Shown here piece by piece: positions 17,120 to 26,129 of a stretch of 53,772 nt of DNA. How positions within the stretch are numbered: the first letter of the stretch is position 1; the number at the start of each line of letters is the position of its first letter. A program made the translations under genes and the position numbers. A model generated the notes under the pieces. It was not told the origin of the DNA and made no database searches. It saw only the letters and a list, made by a program, of their open reading frames with translations. The DNA comes from Propionibacteriaceae bacterium AM104-82 (lineage in GTDB: Bacteria > Actinomycetota > Actinomycetes > Propionibacteriales > Propionibacteriaceae), in contig JAQDQK010000024.1 of assembly GCA_027658995.1 (NCBI GenBank), positions 1,105 to 54,876 of the forward strand. The letters are read 5' to 3'.

Positions 17120-18324
17120 ACCGCCCCCTCCTCACGGAGACGGGCGACGGCCTCGGCGTCCAGGCCGAGGTCGGCGAGCACCGCCTCGGTGTCCTGGCCG
17201 TGCGCGCGACCGGTGTGCGCGATGACGCCCTCGTGCTCCGACAGCCTGAACAGCGGCCCCTGCATCAGCATCGGGCCAAGCTCTGGATCGTCGATCTCGT
17301 GGATGGTGCCGAGCGCCCGGAACTGCGGGTCCTCGACGATGTCGTGCGCGTCGTAGATCGGGGCGACCGCCGCCTGGGCGGCCTCGAATGCCGCGATCAC
17401 CTCGTCGCGGGAGCGCTCGGCGATCCAGCCACCGACCGCGTCGTCGAGTTCGTCGGCGTGCAGCGCGCGGTCGGCGCCACTCGCGAACCAGGGCTCATCG
17501 ATCAGTTCGGGGCGCCCGACCAACCGCATCACGCGCTCTGCGATCGACTGGGCCGACGTCGACACCGCGACCCACGACCCGTCCGCGGTGCGGTAGGTGT
17601 TGCGGGGCGCGTTGTTGACCGACCGGTTGCCGGTGCGTGGCTGGACGGTGCCGAGTTGGTCCCAGCGCGTGATCTGCGGGCCGAGCATCGCGAGGATCGG
17701 CTCGATGATGGCCGTGTCGACGACCTGCCCCTCACCCGTCGCCTCGCGGGCGTGCAGCGCGACCATGATCGCGTAGGCGGTCGACAGCGACGCGATGCCG
17801 TCGGCCAGCCCGAACGGCGGGAGCGTCGGCGGGCCGTCCGGCTCTCCCGTGGTCGCGGCGAACCCGCTCATCGCCTCGGCGAGGGTCCCGAAGCCGGCGC
17901 GGGCCTTCATGGGGCCGAACTGTCCGAAGCCGGTGACGCGGGCAAGCACGAGGCGCGGGTTGGCGGCGAGCAGCACGTCGGGGCCGAGGCCCCAGCGTTC
18001 GAGGGTCCCGGGGCGGAAGTTCTCGATCACGACGTCGGCGGTCTCGACGAGGCGCAGGAAGACCTCGCGCCCGCCGTCGCTGTTGAGGTTGACCGTGACC
18101 GCCCTCTTGTTGCGGCCGAGCGTCTTCCACCACAGGTTGACGCCGTCGCGCGAGACGCCGTGCGAGCGGGACGGGTCGGGCCGGTTCGGGTGTTCGACCT
18201 TGATCACGTCCGCGCCCATGTCGCCCAGGTGCATCGCGGCCATCGGGCCGGCGAACAGCGTCGAGGCGTCGATCACGCGCAGCCCGTGGAGCGCGCCCCG
18301 CGAGGGGTCGGTCCCGGTGCTCAT
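17116..18324 (-). CDS. CaiB/BaiF (class III) CoA-transferase
   Basis: Moves CoA between an acyl-CoA donor and a carboxylic acid. The 402 residues show family segments LRVIDASTLFAGPMAAMHLGDMGADVIKVE (read in two parts), RNKRAVTVNLNS, DVVIENFRPGTLERWGLG, the GFG(Q)FGP segment, and GEGQVVDTAI. The catalytic aspartate is expected in the DxGADVIKVE/RxNKR region of family alignments; I did not fix its position. The ATG at 18324 overlaps the stop of the glycosidase-FGE gene (ATGA), and its own stop overlaps the CitE-like gene. Transferase plus CitE-like lyase suggests activation and cleavage of a hydroxy- or dicarboxylic acid; the substrate is unknown. Confidence 0.9.
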   Translation of the reverse strand: MSTGTDPSRGALHGLRVIDASTLFAGPMAAMHLGDMGADVIKVEHPNRPDPSRSHGVSRDGVNLWWKTLGRNKRAVTVNLNSDGGREVFLRLVETADVVIENFRPGTLERWGLGPDVLLAANPRLVLARVTGFGQFGPMKARAGFGTLAEAMSGFAATTGEPDGPPTLPPFGLADGIASLSTAYAIMVALHAREATGEGQVVDTAIIEPILAMLGPQITRWDQLGTVQPRTGNRSVNNAPRNTYRTADGSWVAVSTSAQSIAERVMRLVGRPELIDEPWFASGADRALHADELDDAVGGWIAERSRDEVIAAFEAAQAAVAPIYDAHDIVEDPQFRALGTIHEIDDPELGPMLMQGPLFRLSEHEGVIAHTGRAHGQDTEAVLADLGLDAEAVARLREEGAV

Positions 18325-20336
18325 CGCGCCTGCCTCCCGTCGAACGCGATCCGGAACCCGACGGTGGCGCCGCGGTCGAGGCCGAGGCCGGGGATCAGGT
18401 ATTTCACGGCGTAGTCGGGCGCGTGCAGGCCGCCCTCGACGTACCAGTCGGAGCCCTCGGCGAGGTAGCGGCTGCCTCCCTTGAGCATCACGAACCGGGT
18501 GCGGCCGTCGCTGTGTTCGGACTCGGTCCAGTTCCACACTTCCGGGGCGCCGCGCTCGAAGGCGGGGCTCTGGGCGGCGAGTTGCCACTCGTCCTCGGTT
18601 GGCAGCCTGCCGCCTGCCCATTCGCAGTAGGCGCGGGCGTCGTCGAGGCCGACGAAGGTGACGGGCCGGTCGGCCTGCTCGGGGGTCGGCGCGCCGTCGA
18701 CCCAGTGCGCCAGGAGGCGGTACCCGTCGGCGGGACGCCACCCGCTGTCGGCGAGGAAGGCGGCGAACTGGGCGTTGGTCACCTCGGTCGGTGCGACCGC
18801 CACCGGCGCGACGAGGTGCGCCTCGCGCTGCAGGGTGCGGGCGTCGTGCAGGCGCGGCACGAGCGGCTTCCATTCGTCGACGTAGGGCGCGCCCTGGTAC
18901 ATGCCGGTCTCGCGGGCCCGGTGCCGCACTGTCAGCACGTGGTCGCCCGATGGCACCACGATCGAGCCAGCGGGCGGGACCCCGAAGCGGGGCCGCGGCA
19001 CGACCCGTCGGGCGAGGCGGTGTGGGAAGGACGCGTCCGGCTCGACGGGTTGCTCGGCCAGGTCGGCCGCGACGGCCGCGGCCCAGGCGGGCACGGCCGC
19101 GTCGGCGGCGACGGTGAGGGCTGCGGCCACCCCTCGGGCGGGCACGTGCACCGTGCCGCCGGTGGGCTGCAGCCCGGCGCGGCGTTCGCCGTCCCCCGGG
19201 TTCGGGGTCAGCGCGAGGGCGTCGGGAGGCAACGCGGGGCCGTGGTAGTCGGTCTCGGCGCGGTTGGCCAGCGTCCACAGCGTGACGGGGCCGAGCGTCC
19301 AGGCCGACGCGTAGACGCCTGCCGCCTCCGCGGCGGGGTCGAGGTCGGCCAGGGGCGTCCACACGCCGTCGAGGAGGAACTCGGATGCGGCGCGCTGCAC
19401 CGTCAGCATCCGCTTCATGGTCGCGGCGTCGCGCCGGTTCCAGCCGACCCAGACGCCGAAGACGACCTCCCACACCATCATGCCGACGCCGTTGAGCCAG
19501 GCCGACTGCAGTTCCTCGGAGTGGTCGCGGTGCCAGCGGCGGATGTGGTGCTGCATGTGGCGGCGCTCGAACCAGTGCGCCCGCAGCACGCCGGGCACGG
19601 GCGAGTCGGCGAAGAACTGCGCCCACGACGTCGAGTGGTCGGCGATCCGTTCGACCGGGAGCTTCGACTCGCCCTCCAGCACGATCCCGGGGCGGGCGGC
19701 CTCGAGCCGGGCTACCAGTTCGGGCTCGGCCTTCTTCAGGGTGTCGAGGAAGACGCCGTCGGCGCCGAGGTCGCGCACCAGCGCGGCGAGTTCGGTGAGG
19801 TCGTCGTCGCCGCGCCGGGTTCCGGTGTCCCAGGGGTTGTAGTCGACGAAGACCCGCACGCCGAGGTCGTGCAGGCGCCGCACCAACTCGGCGATGCCTG
19901 GGACGTCGCGGTAGTAGTCCCACTGGTTGCGTTCGTCAATGCCGATGATCGGGTAGGCGTGCCAGAGCACGACGGCGTCGAGGCCGCCGAAGCGTTCGCG
20001 GGCGTCGTCGAGGAAGCGTTCGGGGGTGAAGCGGCGCTCCTCGAAGGAGTAGAAGAGTTCGTCCCAGAGCCACACCTGGGCGACCGTGAAGCAGGTCGCC
20101 GCCCAAGCGGCCTCCGGCCGGTCGTAGGCGGACGCGTCGAAGGCGTGCCGTGCCCGTGCGTCCTCGCGCCAGCGGGCGAGGCTGTCGCGCCACCGTCCTC
20201 GCTCGGCGACCTCGGCTGGCCCGACGAAGATCTTGCCCTCGTCGAGGGCGACCAACTGCTTCCCGTCCAGTTCCCCGGCGGGCACCTCCATCGGCTTGTC
20301 GATGGGGCGAGGTACCAACGGGTCGAATGCGTACAT
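18321..20336 (-). CDS. Glycosidase-like barrel fused to a cysteine-less FGE-sulfatase domain
   Basis: 671-residue cytoplasmic protein with no signal peptide. Residues about 60-400 look like a TIM-barrel glycoside hydrolase: VVLWHAYPIIGID, VRVFVDYNPWDTGTRR, DGVFLDTLKK (candidate nucleophile Asp) and IVLEGESKLP (candidate acid Glu). A beta-rich segment follows, and about 509-671 is a formylglycine-generating-enzyme/SUMF fold (VTNAQFAAFL, CEWAGGRLPTEDEWQLAA, MLKGGSRYL, GATVGFRIAF). The two active-site cysteines of real FGEs are absent from the C-terminal part, so this domain is probably structural or ligand-binding. AAGGA and GAGGAG before the ATG at 20336 fix the start. The stop overlaps the CoA-transferase gene. 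The glycosidase family is not assigned. Confidence 0.68.
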   Translation of the reverse strand: MYAFDPLVPRPIDKPMEVPAGELDGKQLVALDEGKIFVGPAEVAERGRWRDSLARWREDARARHAFDASAYDRPEAAWAATCFTVAQVWLWDELFYSFEERRFTPERFLDDARERFGGLDAVVLWHAYPIIGIDERNQWDYYRDVPGIAELVRRLHDLGVRVFVDYNPWDTGTRRGDDDLTELAALVRDLGADGVFLDTLKKAEPELVARLEAARPGIVLEGESKLPVERIADHSTSWAQFFADSPVPGVLRAHWFERRHMQHHIRRWHRDHSEELQSAWLNGVGMMVWEVVFGVWVGWNRRDAATMKRMLTVQRAASEFLLDGVWTPLADLDPAAEAAGVYASAWTLGPVTLWTLANRAETDYHGPALPPDALALTPNPGDGERRAGLQPTGGTVHVPARGVAAALTVAADAAVPAWAAAVAADLAEQPVEPDASFPHRLARRVVPRPRFGVPPAGSIVVPSGDHVLTVRHRARETGMYQGAPYVDEWKPLVPRLHDARTLQREAHLVAPVAVAPTEVTNAQFAAFLADSGWRPADGYRLLAHWVDGAPTPEQADRPVTFVGLDDARAYCEWAGGRLPTEDEWQLAAQSPAFERGAPEVWNWTESEHSDGRTRFVMLKGGSRYLAEGSDWYVEGGLHAPDYAVKYLIPGLGLDRGATVGFRIAFDGRQAR

Positions 20337-20413
20337 GTGTCCTTCTCCTCGGCCGCCTGTCGGCGGGTGTGTGGTGGGACCCGGCCGCTCCCCCCGTGGC
20401 CGGGCCCCGGTCT

Positions 20414-21766
20414 TCAGGCGCGCGCCAGGGCCAGGGTGCGCGCGGCGAGTGCGGCGATCGGCTGGTCGCCGCCGGGCATCGAACTGGCGATCCGGCCCTT
20501 GATCGGCTCGACCCATTGGGCCCCGATGCCGTCGACGCCGCGGAGGGCCCCGACGACCGCGCCGACGGTCGCACCTGCCGAGTCGGTGTCCCAGCCGGCG
20601 GTGACGGCGAGCGCGATGCTCTGCCCGAAGTCGCCCCTGCCCGCGGCGAGCGCGTAGGCGATCACGGCGGCGTTGTTGAGGACGTGGACCCAGTGCAGGT
20701 CGCCGAGTTCGGCGTGGATCCGGTCGAGCGCGGCGCGGATGCCCGGCTCGGTGAGGTCGGTGTCGGCCGCGGCGGAGCGGCCGAGCGCGATCGCGCCGGC
20801 GAGCCTGCTGCCGGGCGGCACGACGGTGGAGGCCAGGTCGAGGACCTCGTCGACGTCGGAGGCGACCATCGACGCGGCGCCGAGGGCAGCGGCCCACATG
20901 GCGCCGTAGACGCCGTTGCGGGTGTGGCTGAGCCGGGCGTCGCGCCAGGCGAGTTCGGCGGCGGCCAGCACGTCGCCCGGGTTGATCCAGCCGAACACGT
21001 CGGTGCGGATCAGGGCGCCGATCCACTCCCGGAACGGGTTCTCGTGCGTCGCGGTCTCCGGCACGGGCCGAGCCTCGAGGATGTTGCGCAGCGCGATCCG
21101 CTCTGCGGTGAACACGCGGCCGGCAGGAAGGTTCTCCAGCCACAGTTGGGCGACGTCGTCGGTGCTGAAGTCGCGGCCGTGGCGCTCGACCAGCGCAAGG
21201 GCGAGGATCGGGTAGTTGAGGTCGTCGTCCTCGGGCATCCCGTCGATGTTCTCCTCCAACGACGTGGGCCGGGAGCGCTTGTTCCAGGGCCAGCGTGCCG
21301 CGACGTCGTCGGGCAGGCCGACCTCGGTGAACCACCGCGAGATGGGCCAGCGTCCGGTCGCCCGGGCGATCTCCTCGATGCCCTGCCGCGGGATCTTCTC
21401 GACGGGCTTGCCGAGCAGGCAGCCCGCGGCCCGGCCCGTCCAGGCGCCGAGCAGGCGCGACTCCAGATCCCGGCCCGCGGGGGCGACGGCAGCGGCGGGA
21501 AGCAGCGCGACGATGTCGGCCCACTCCTCCGGCTGCTCCGGGTCGGGGGTGGCGGGGAGCGCGTCGAGGTCGGCGAGGAGTCGCCGCGCCAGGTCGCGCA
21601 GTTCGGGGGTTGCGGGGTTCGGTCCGGCGCCGCTGACGGCGGGAACCGGGTCGCCTCCGGCGGCGATCCAGGCGTCCCTGACCGCGTCGATGGCCTTACC
21701 GTCGGCGGCGGCCGCGACGAACTCGTGCGCGAGGAGGTCTTCAGGCTGGGCCCAGGTGAGCCTCAT
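20414..21766 (-). CDS. ADP-ribosylglycohydrolase-fold protein 1
   Basis: 450-residue member of the ARH (DraG-like) fold, which hydrolyses ADP-ribose or related ribosides at a dinuclear metal centre. About 120 N-terminal residues precede the domain. Metal-binding segments are GAWTGRAAGCLLGKPVEK, EDDDLNYPILALALVE and AGWDTDSAGATVGAVVG. The ATG at 21766 overlaps the TGA of the second ARH gene in ATGA, and that pair must be co-translated. Its place between a sugar transporter and a glycosidase suggests that a small imported glycoside, rather than an ADP-ribosylated protein, is the substrate; this is inference. The gap to the next gene is 77 bases. Confidence 0.85.
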   Translation of the reverse strand: MRLTWAQPEDLLAHEFVAAAADGKAIDAVRDAWIAAGGDPVPAVSGAGPNPATPELRDLARRLLADLDALPATPDPEQPEEWADIVALLPAAAVAPAGRDLESRLLGAWTGRAAGCLLGKPVEKIPRQGIEEIARATGRWPISRWFTEVGLPDDVAARWPWNKRSRPTSLEENIDGMPEDDDLNYPILALALVERHGRDFSTDDVAQLWLENLPAGRVFTAERIALRNILEARPVPETATHENPFREWIGALIRTDVFGWINPGDVLAAAELAWRDARLSHTRNGVYGAMWAAALGAASMVASDVDEVLDLASTVVPPGSRLAGAIALGRSAAADTDLTEPGIRAALDRIHAELGDLHWVHVLNNAAVIAYALAAGRGDFGQSIALAVTAGWDTDSAGATVGAVVGALRGVDGIGAQWVEPIKGRIASSMPGGDQPIAALAARTLALARA

Positions 21767-22926
21767 GCCCGTCCCTCCCCGATGCCCTTCAGGAGGGCCA
21801 GCTTGGCGGTGGCTGCTGCCCGGTCGTCGTCGGCGATGGCCCGGGCGGCGCGGCCCATCAGTTCGCCGGTGCCACGCAGGTCGAACCTGCTCGCCTTCTC
21901 GATGTCGTCGACCCATTCGGTCGGCACGCTGTCGACGCCGCCGAGGCCTGCCGCGACGGCGCCCGCCATCACGGCGATGGAGTCGGCGTCGCGGCCGTAG
22001 TTGACCGAGCCGAGCACCGACTCGCGGAAGTCACCCTGGTAGCCGAGCAGCATGCCGACGGCGACGGGGAGTTCCTCGATCGACTTGGTGCGCGAAGGGC
22101 GCCTCGCGTCCATCGACATGTTGCGGTACTCGGGGCCGACCGAGTCGAACGGGGCGACGGCCTCGCGGATCACGCGGCCGAGTTCGCGGCGCTCCTCGTC
22201 GGTGCTCGGGCGGGCGATGCCCTTGACCGCGTCGCGGACGGCCTCGAGCGCGGCGCGGGTGCCGTCGTGGGAGACGCGGATGGCGTGCTCGACGACGCCC
22301 TCGACGGTGGCGCCGGGAGCGACGGAGGCGGCGACCATCGCGGCGAACACGCCCGCGGCCTCGCGTCCGTAGCTGGACTGGTGGGCCCCCGTGATGTCGA
22401 TGGCCTCGGCGTAGGCGGCGTCCGGGTCACCCGCGTTGGCAAGCCCGACGGGGGCCATGTACATGGTCGCACCGCAGTTGACGACGTTGCCGACGCCCGC
22501 CTCGCGGGGGTCGACGTGGCCGTAGTGCAGGCGCGCGACGAGCCACTTCTCGGCGAGGAAGACGCGCTGCAGGATCAGGGCCTCCGCCTCGAACTCGGGG
22601 ATCCAGCGGGGCTCGCCGATCATCAGCGGCACGAGGTCCTTCGCCACGTCGTAGGCGTCCAGGTGGCGGCGGCGCTTCGCGTAGACCTCGACGAGCAGCC
22701 TGGTCATGAGGGTGTCGTCGGTGATGTGGCCGTCGCCCTTGTGATACGGGGCGATGGGGCGTGCGGTGCGCCAGTTCTCGAACCAGGGCTCGACGATGCC
22801 CGCGACCCGGCCCCCGTGCCGCTCCTCGATCTGCTCGGGCGTCCAGCCCTCGATCGCCCCGCCAAGGGCGTCGCCCACGGCGGCTCCTGTGATGACGGCG
22901 ACGCAACGGTCCTGCAGCCAGCTCAC
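21763..22926 (-). CDS. ADP-ribosylglycohydrolase-fold protein 2
   Basis: 387 residues. The ARH motifs are clearer than in its partner: VITGAAVGDALGGAIEGW at the N-terminus, KGDGHITDDTLMTRLLVE with the metal-binding T-D-D, and SVNYGRDADSIAVMAGAVAAG near the C-terminus. I placed the start at the GTG at 22926 because AAGAGGAG lies six bases before it; an ATG at 22944 would add six residues but has no ribosome binding site. A 13-bp hairpin separates it from the binding-protein gene upstream. Two different ARH paralogues side by side suggest two successive or alternative hydrolysis steps. Confidence 0.87.
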   Translation of the reverse strand: MSWLQDRCVAVITGAAVGDALGGAIEGWTPEQIEERHGGRVAGIVEPWFENWRTARPIAPYHKGDGHITDDTLMTRLLVEVYAKRRRHLDAYDVAKDLVPLMIGEPRWIPEFEAEALILQRVFLAEKWLVARLHYGHVDPREAGVGNVVNCGATMYMAPVGLANAGDPDAAYAEAIDITGAHQSSYGREAAGVFAAMVAASVAPGATVEGVVEHAIRVSHDGTRAALEAVRDAVKGIARPSTDEERRELGRVIREAVAPFDSVGPEYRNMSMDARRPSRTKSIEELPVAVGMLLGYQGDFRESVLGSVNYGRDADSIAVMAGAVAAGLGGVDSVPTEWVDDIEKASRFDLRGTGELMGRAARAIADDDRAAATAKLALLKGIGEGRA

Positions 22927-22955
22927 AACGTGCTCCTCTTGCATGAAAGTGTTTC

Positions 22956-22983
22956 GGGGCGGTCGCCCTCGGGCGACCGCCCC
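22956..22983. terminator. Intra-operon hairpin after the solute-binding protein gene
   Basis: GGGGCGGTCGCCC at 22956-22968 pairs perfectly with GGGCGACCGCCCC at 22971-22983. It sits in the gap between the binding-protein stop and the ARH2 start. Such hairpins usually stop or stabilise transcripts so that the binding protein is made in excess over later genes. There is no T-run. Confidence 0.6.
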
Positions 22984-22991
22984 ATGATGGG

Positions 22992-24311
22992 TTAGCGGTT
23001 GACCTGGTCCCAGCCGTCGGTCAGAGCCTTCTGGAGGCCTGCCTTGTCGATCTCGTTTGCCAGGTAGCGCTGGAAGGCGGGCGTCGCCACGGTGTCCTTC
23101 CACTGCGCGTACGCGTCGGCGAACAGGTACGGGGCATCGGTCATGTGCGCGCCGGACTTCAGGATGTTGTCCCAACCGGTCTCACCCTCCATCTCCTTGG
23201 CGAGGGCCTCCTGCGCCGAGGTGGTGGCGGGGATGAGCGCGTCGGCCTTGTTGACGGCCGCCAGGTTCTCCGTGTTCGTGAAGTACTCGATGAACTGCAC
23301 CGACTCCTCGACGTGCTCGGAGTCGACGTTGACGGAGAGGGTCTGCGGGTTGGCGGCCTGCTCGGCGCCCGCGGTGCCCTCAAGCGGCGGAAGCACCGTC
23401 CACTCGAAGCCCTCGGGGGCGTCCTTTGCGATGTTGGCCGCCTGGTAGGAGCCCTGGATCGTCATGGCGATCTTGCCGTCGTAGAAGTAGGGAAGCGTCT
23501 TGCCCCCGGACTGGGTCAGCGTGACGGGCAGCAGCGACTTGTCGGTGTAGGCCATCTCGTGGACGAGTTCGGGGATCGCCAGTTCGTTGTCGCCGACGTT
23601 GATCTTGGCGTCGGTGCCGGTGCCCTCGAAGAAGGTGCCGTCGAAGCCGGGGCCCATCGCCATGAAGGCTGCGGTCGGCGAGGCGAGGCCCCAGCCGATG
23701 CCGGAGACGCCGTTGGCGGTGGCCTTCTTGGACATCTCACGCAACTGGTCCCACGTCATGGTGTCGCCGGTGGGAACCTCGACGCCCGCGTCCTTCAGCA
23801 GCTTGGTGTTGGCGAAGACCATGTAGGACTGCAGTTCGGTCGGGTAGGCGACGATCTGGTCGTCGACCGTGACCGACTTGAGGATGCCCTCGGGGATGTC
23901 GCTCTTGCGCTCGTCCGACATGTGCTCGCCCAGGTCGGCGAGGTAGCCGTCGCGCGCGAAGGGCACGATGCTCGCGGCCTCGTAGTGGATGATGTCTGGG
24001 GCGGCGCCGCCGTTGAACTGCGCGATCAGCTTGTCGTAGATGCCGTCCCAGCCCGCCGGGACGATCTCGACCTGGATGTTGGGGTTGTCGGTGTTCCACT
24101 TGTCGACGATCTGCTTGGTCACCTCGATGGTGCCCGGCTGGTCGGAGAGCGACTGGAACTTCAGGTCGACCTTCTCCGCCGGCTGGGCGTCGCTGGTCTG
24201 TCCGCCGTCGGTTGGCTTGGTGGTCGGGTCGTCGGCCGCGCCGCCACAGGCCGTCAGGCCCAGTGCAAGGGCCGCGAAACCTGCGGCAAGGGTTGCGCCT
24301 CGTCTCATCAT
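22992..24311 (-). CDS. Sugar ABC transporter solute-binding lipoprotein
   Basis: 439-residue extracellular lipoprotein of the family 1 (MalE/UgpB-like) sugar-binding proteins. The signal peptide ends in the lipobox LTACGG, followed by an acidic, Thr-rich spacer. Family-like segments include IVPAGWDGIYDKLIAQFNGG, PDIIHYEA, TMTWDQLREMSKKA, KIAMTIQGSYQAA and ENYFTN-like FIEYFTNTENLAAVNK. AAAGG eight bases before the first ATG supports 24311. The genes for two matching permeases are just upstream. The ligand cannot be read from sequence, but the operon's glycosidase-type enzymes suggest a glycoside. Confidence 0.92.
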   Translation of the reverse strand: MMRRGATLAAGFAALALGLTACGGAADDPTTKPTDGGQTSDAQPAEKVDLKFQSLSDQPGTIEVTKQIVDKWNTDNPNIQVEIVPAGWDGIYDKLIAQFNGGAAPDIIHYEAASIVPFARDGYLADLGEHMSDERKSDIPEGILKSVTVDDQIVAYPTELQSYMVFANTKLLKDAGVEVPTGDTMTWDQLREMSKKATANGVSGIGWGLASPTAAFMAMGPGFDGTFFEGTGTDAKINVGDNELAIPELVHEMAYTDKSLLPVTLTQSGGKTLPYFYDGKIAMTIQGSYQAANIAKDAPEGFEWTVLPPLEGTAGAEQAANPQTLSVNVDSEHVEESVQFIEYFTNTENLAAVNKADALIPATTSAQEALAKEMEGETGWDNILKSGAHMTDAPYLFADAYAQWKDTVATPAFQRYLANEIDKAGLQKALTDGWDQVNR

Positions 24312-24369
24312 GATGGGGACCTTTCTAGTCGTTGAGCGATGGTGTGTTGTCGGGTTGGTGGGGGTTGGG

Positions 24370-25197
24370 TCAGCCCTTGACCGCGCCTGCCATCAGGCCG
24401 CGGGTGAGCTTTCGTTGCATGATCGAGAAGAAGACGATGCTGGGGATCGCGGCGAGCACCGAGCCGGCAGCCAGCGGGCCGAGCGCCACCTTGCCCTCGC
24501 CGCCGATGAACATCTTCAGCGTGATGGGCAGGGTGTAGTTCTCCGGCGACTGGAGCAGGACGAGCGCGAAGAAGAACTCGTTCCAACTCGACACGAAGGA
24601 GAACATCGCGGTCGCCACGATGCCTGGCACCAGCAGCGGGAAGATGATCCGGGCCAGCACCTGGAGTCGGCCAGCGCCGTCGACAGAGCCTGCCTCCTCC
24701 AGGTCGACGGGGATGCCCGCGACGTAGCCCTGCAGCATCCACAGCGCGAACGGCAGCGTGTAGGTGGTGTGCACCAGCGTCAGGCCGACGAGGCTGTCGG
24801 TCAGGTTGAGCGTGCGCAGGATCAGGAACAGGGGAAGGATGATCAGGATGACGGGGAAGACCTGGCTGACCAGGATCCAGCCGACGCCGACGGCGCGGAC
24901 CTTGCCCTTGATCCTGGCAAGCACATAGGCGGCGGGGATCGAGATCAGGATGACGAGCAGCGTCGATCCGAGCGCGACGACGAGCGAGTTGAACGCCGAC
25001 GACACCAGTCCCTGACGCTCGAGCGCCAGCGGGTAGTTGTCGAGCGTGAAGTTGCGCGGGATCAGGCTGATCGACAGCGAGTTGAGCTCGGCAGAGGACT
25101 TGAACGAGGCCGAGATCAGCCACAGCAGCGGGAACCCGAGGAAGATGATGTAGGCGAGCAGCGCGAGGTACTGCGCGGGGCGGGCGAGGCGTCGCAT
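24370..25197 (-). CDS. Sugar ABC transporter permease (MalG type)
   Basis: 275-residue inner-membrane permease with about six hydrophobic segments. The ATPase-contacting EAA loop is seen as LEEAGSVDGAGRLQVLARI followed by IFPLLVPG. It belongs to the CUT1 MalG group and pairs with the MalF-type permease whose stop overlaps its start codon. The ATG at 25197 was chosen because the longer frame upstream is an Arg/Ala-rich shadow of the preceding permease. No ATPase gene is nearby; in actinobacteria a shared MsiK-type ATPase commonly serves such systems. Confidence 0.92.
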   Translation of the reverse strand: MRRLARPAQYLALLAYIIFLGFPLLWLISASFKSSAELNSLSISLIPRNFTLDNYPLALERQGLVSSAFNSLVVALGSTLLVILISIPAAYVLARIKGKVRAVGVGWILVSQVFPVILIILPLFLILRTLNLTDSLVGLTLVHTTYTLPFALWMLQGYVAGIPVDLEEAGSVDGAGRLQVLARIIFPLLVPGIVATAMFSFVSSWNEFFFALVLLQSPENYTLPITLKMFIGGEGKVALGPLAAGSVLAAIPSIVFFSIMQRKLTRGLMAGAVKG

Positions 25198-26129
25198 CAC
25201 TTGGCCTTCCTTCCGTCGTCTTCCTGGCGGAACTGGGCCCACAGGTACACGGCGAGCAGCGCCACGACCACGACGACGAGCACCACGCCCATCGCGGCGG
25301 CGTAGCCGATGTTGCGGTTCTTGAAGGCCTCGAGGTAGGTGAACAGCATCGGCAGCATGGTCTTGCCGCCGGGGCCGCCCTCGGTGAGCACGTAGACGAG
25401 CGAGAACGAGTTGAAGTTCCAGATGAAGTTCAGGCTGGTGATCGAGGTCACGATGGGCCGCAGGCTCGGCCAGGTCACCGACGCGAAGCGCTGCCAGGCG
25501 TTGGCGCCGTCGACGGAGGCCGCCTCGTTGAGTTCCTCGGGGATCTGCTGCAGGCCCGCCAGCAGCGTGACGGTGGTCTGCGGCATGCCGACCCATACGC
25601 CCACCAGCACGACCGCGGGTAGCGCCGTCGAGAAGTTCGCGAGCCAGTTCGTCTCGCCCGAGAGGCCGATCGCGCCGAGCACCCCGTTCAGGGGCCCGTT
25701 GGGGGCGTAGATCATCTGCCACATGATCGCGACCACCACGGGCGGCATCGCCCAGGGGATCAGCGCCAGGACGCGGGTCAGGCCCTGGAACTTGAGGTCG
25801 GAGTTGAGCAGCAGTGCGAGGCCGAGCGCGAAGAGCAACTGCAGCAGCGTCACGGAGACGGCCCACACCATGCCGATGCGGAAGGACTGCCAGAACATGG
25901 CGTTGCTGAACAGGTCGATGAAGTTGTCGACGCCGACGAACTCGTACTTCGGCCTGCGCACCAGTCGCGCGTCGGTGAAGGCGAGCGCGATGCCCATCAC
26001 CAGCGGGGCGACGCTCAGGACCAGGATGGGGATCAGGGAAGGCAGGACGAGCACGGCGGCTTCGCGGCGACGGGACTTCTCGAGTCCCGACACCCTTCTG
26101 CGCCTGCTCGTAACCGTGGCGGTACTCAA
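25197..26129 (-). CDS. Sugar ABC transporter permease (MalF type), TTG start
   Basis: 310-residue permease with an Arg-rich cytoplasmic N-terminus and about six membrane segments. The EAA loop reads LNEAASVDGANAWQRF followed by TWPSLRPI. The start is TTG at 26129, supported by GAGGAG seven bases upstream; the TTG overlaps the stop of the LacI-family gene as TTGA, so translation is coupled to the regulator. A GTG twelve codons downstream lacks a properly spaced ribosome binding site. The stop overlaps the start codon of the MalG-type gene. Confidence 0.88.
   Translation of the reverse strand: MSTATVTSRRRRVSGLEKSRRREAAVLVLPSLIPILVLSVAPLVMGIALAFTDARLVRRPKYEFVGVDNFIDLFSNAMFWQSFRIGMVWAVSVTLLQLLFALGLALLLNSDLKFQGLTRVLALIPWAMPPVVVAIMWQMIYAPNGPLNGVLGAIGLSGETNWLANFSTALPAVVLVGVWVGMPQTTVTLLAGLQQIPEELNEAASVDGANAWQRFASVTWPSLRPIVTSITSLNFIWNFNSFSLVYVLTEGGPGGKTMLPMLFTYLEAFKNRNIGYAAAMGVVLVVVVVALLAVYLWAQFRQEDDGRKAK

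Noticed and set aside
14589..17135. An 848-residue minus-strand frame overlapping the esterase and CitE-like genes
   Set aside because: Its translation is almost pure Arg/Pro/Gly/His and overlaps two genes with clear motifs in another frame.
18423..20657. Long plus-strand frame opposite the glycosidase-FGE gene
   Set aside because: Composition and lack of motifs mark it as antisense shadow; the minus-strand gene has start signals and operon overlaps.
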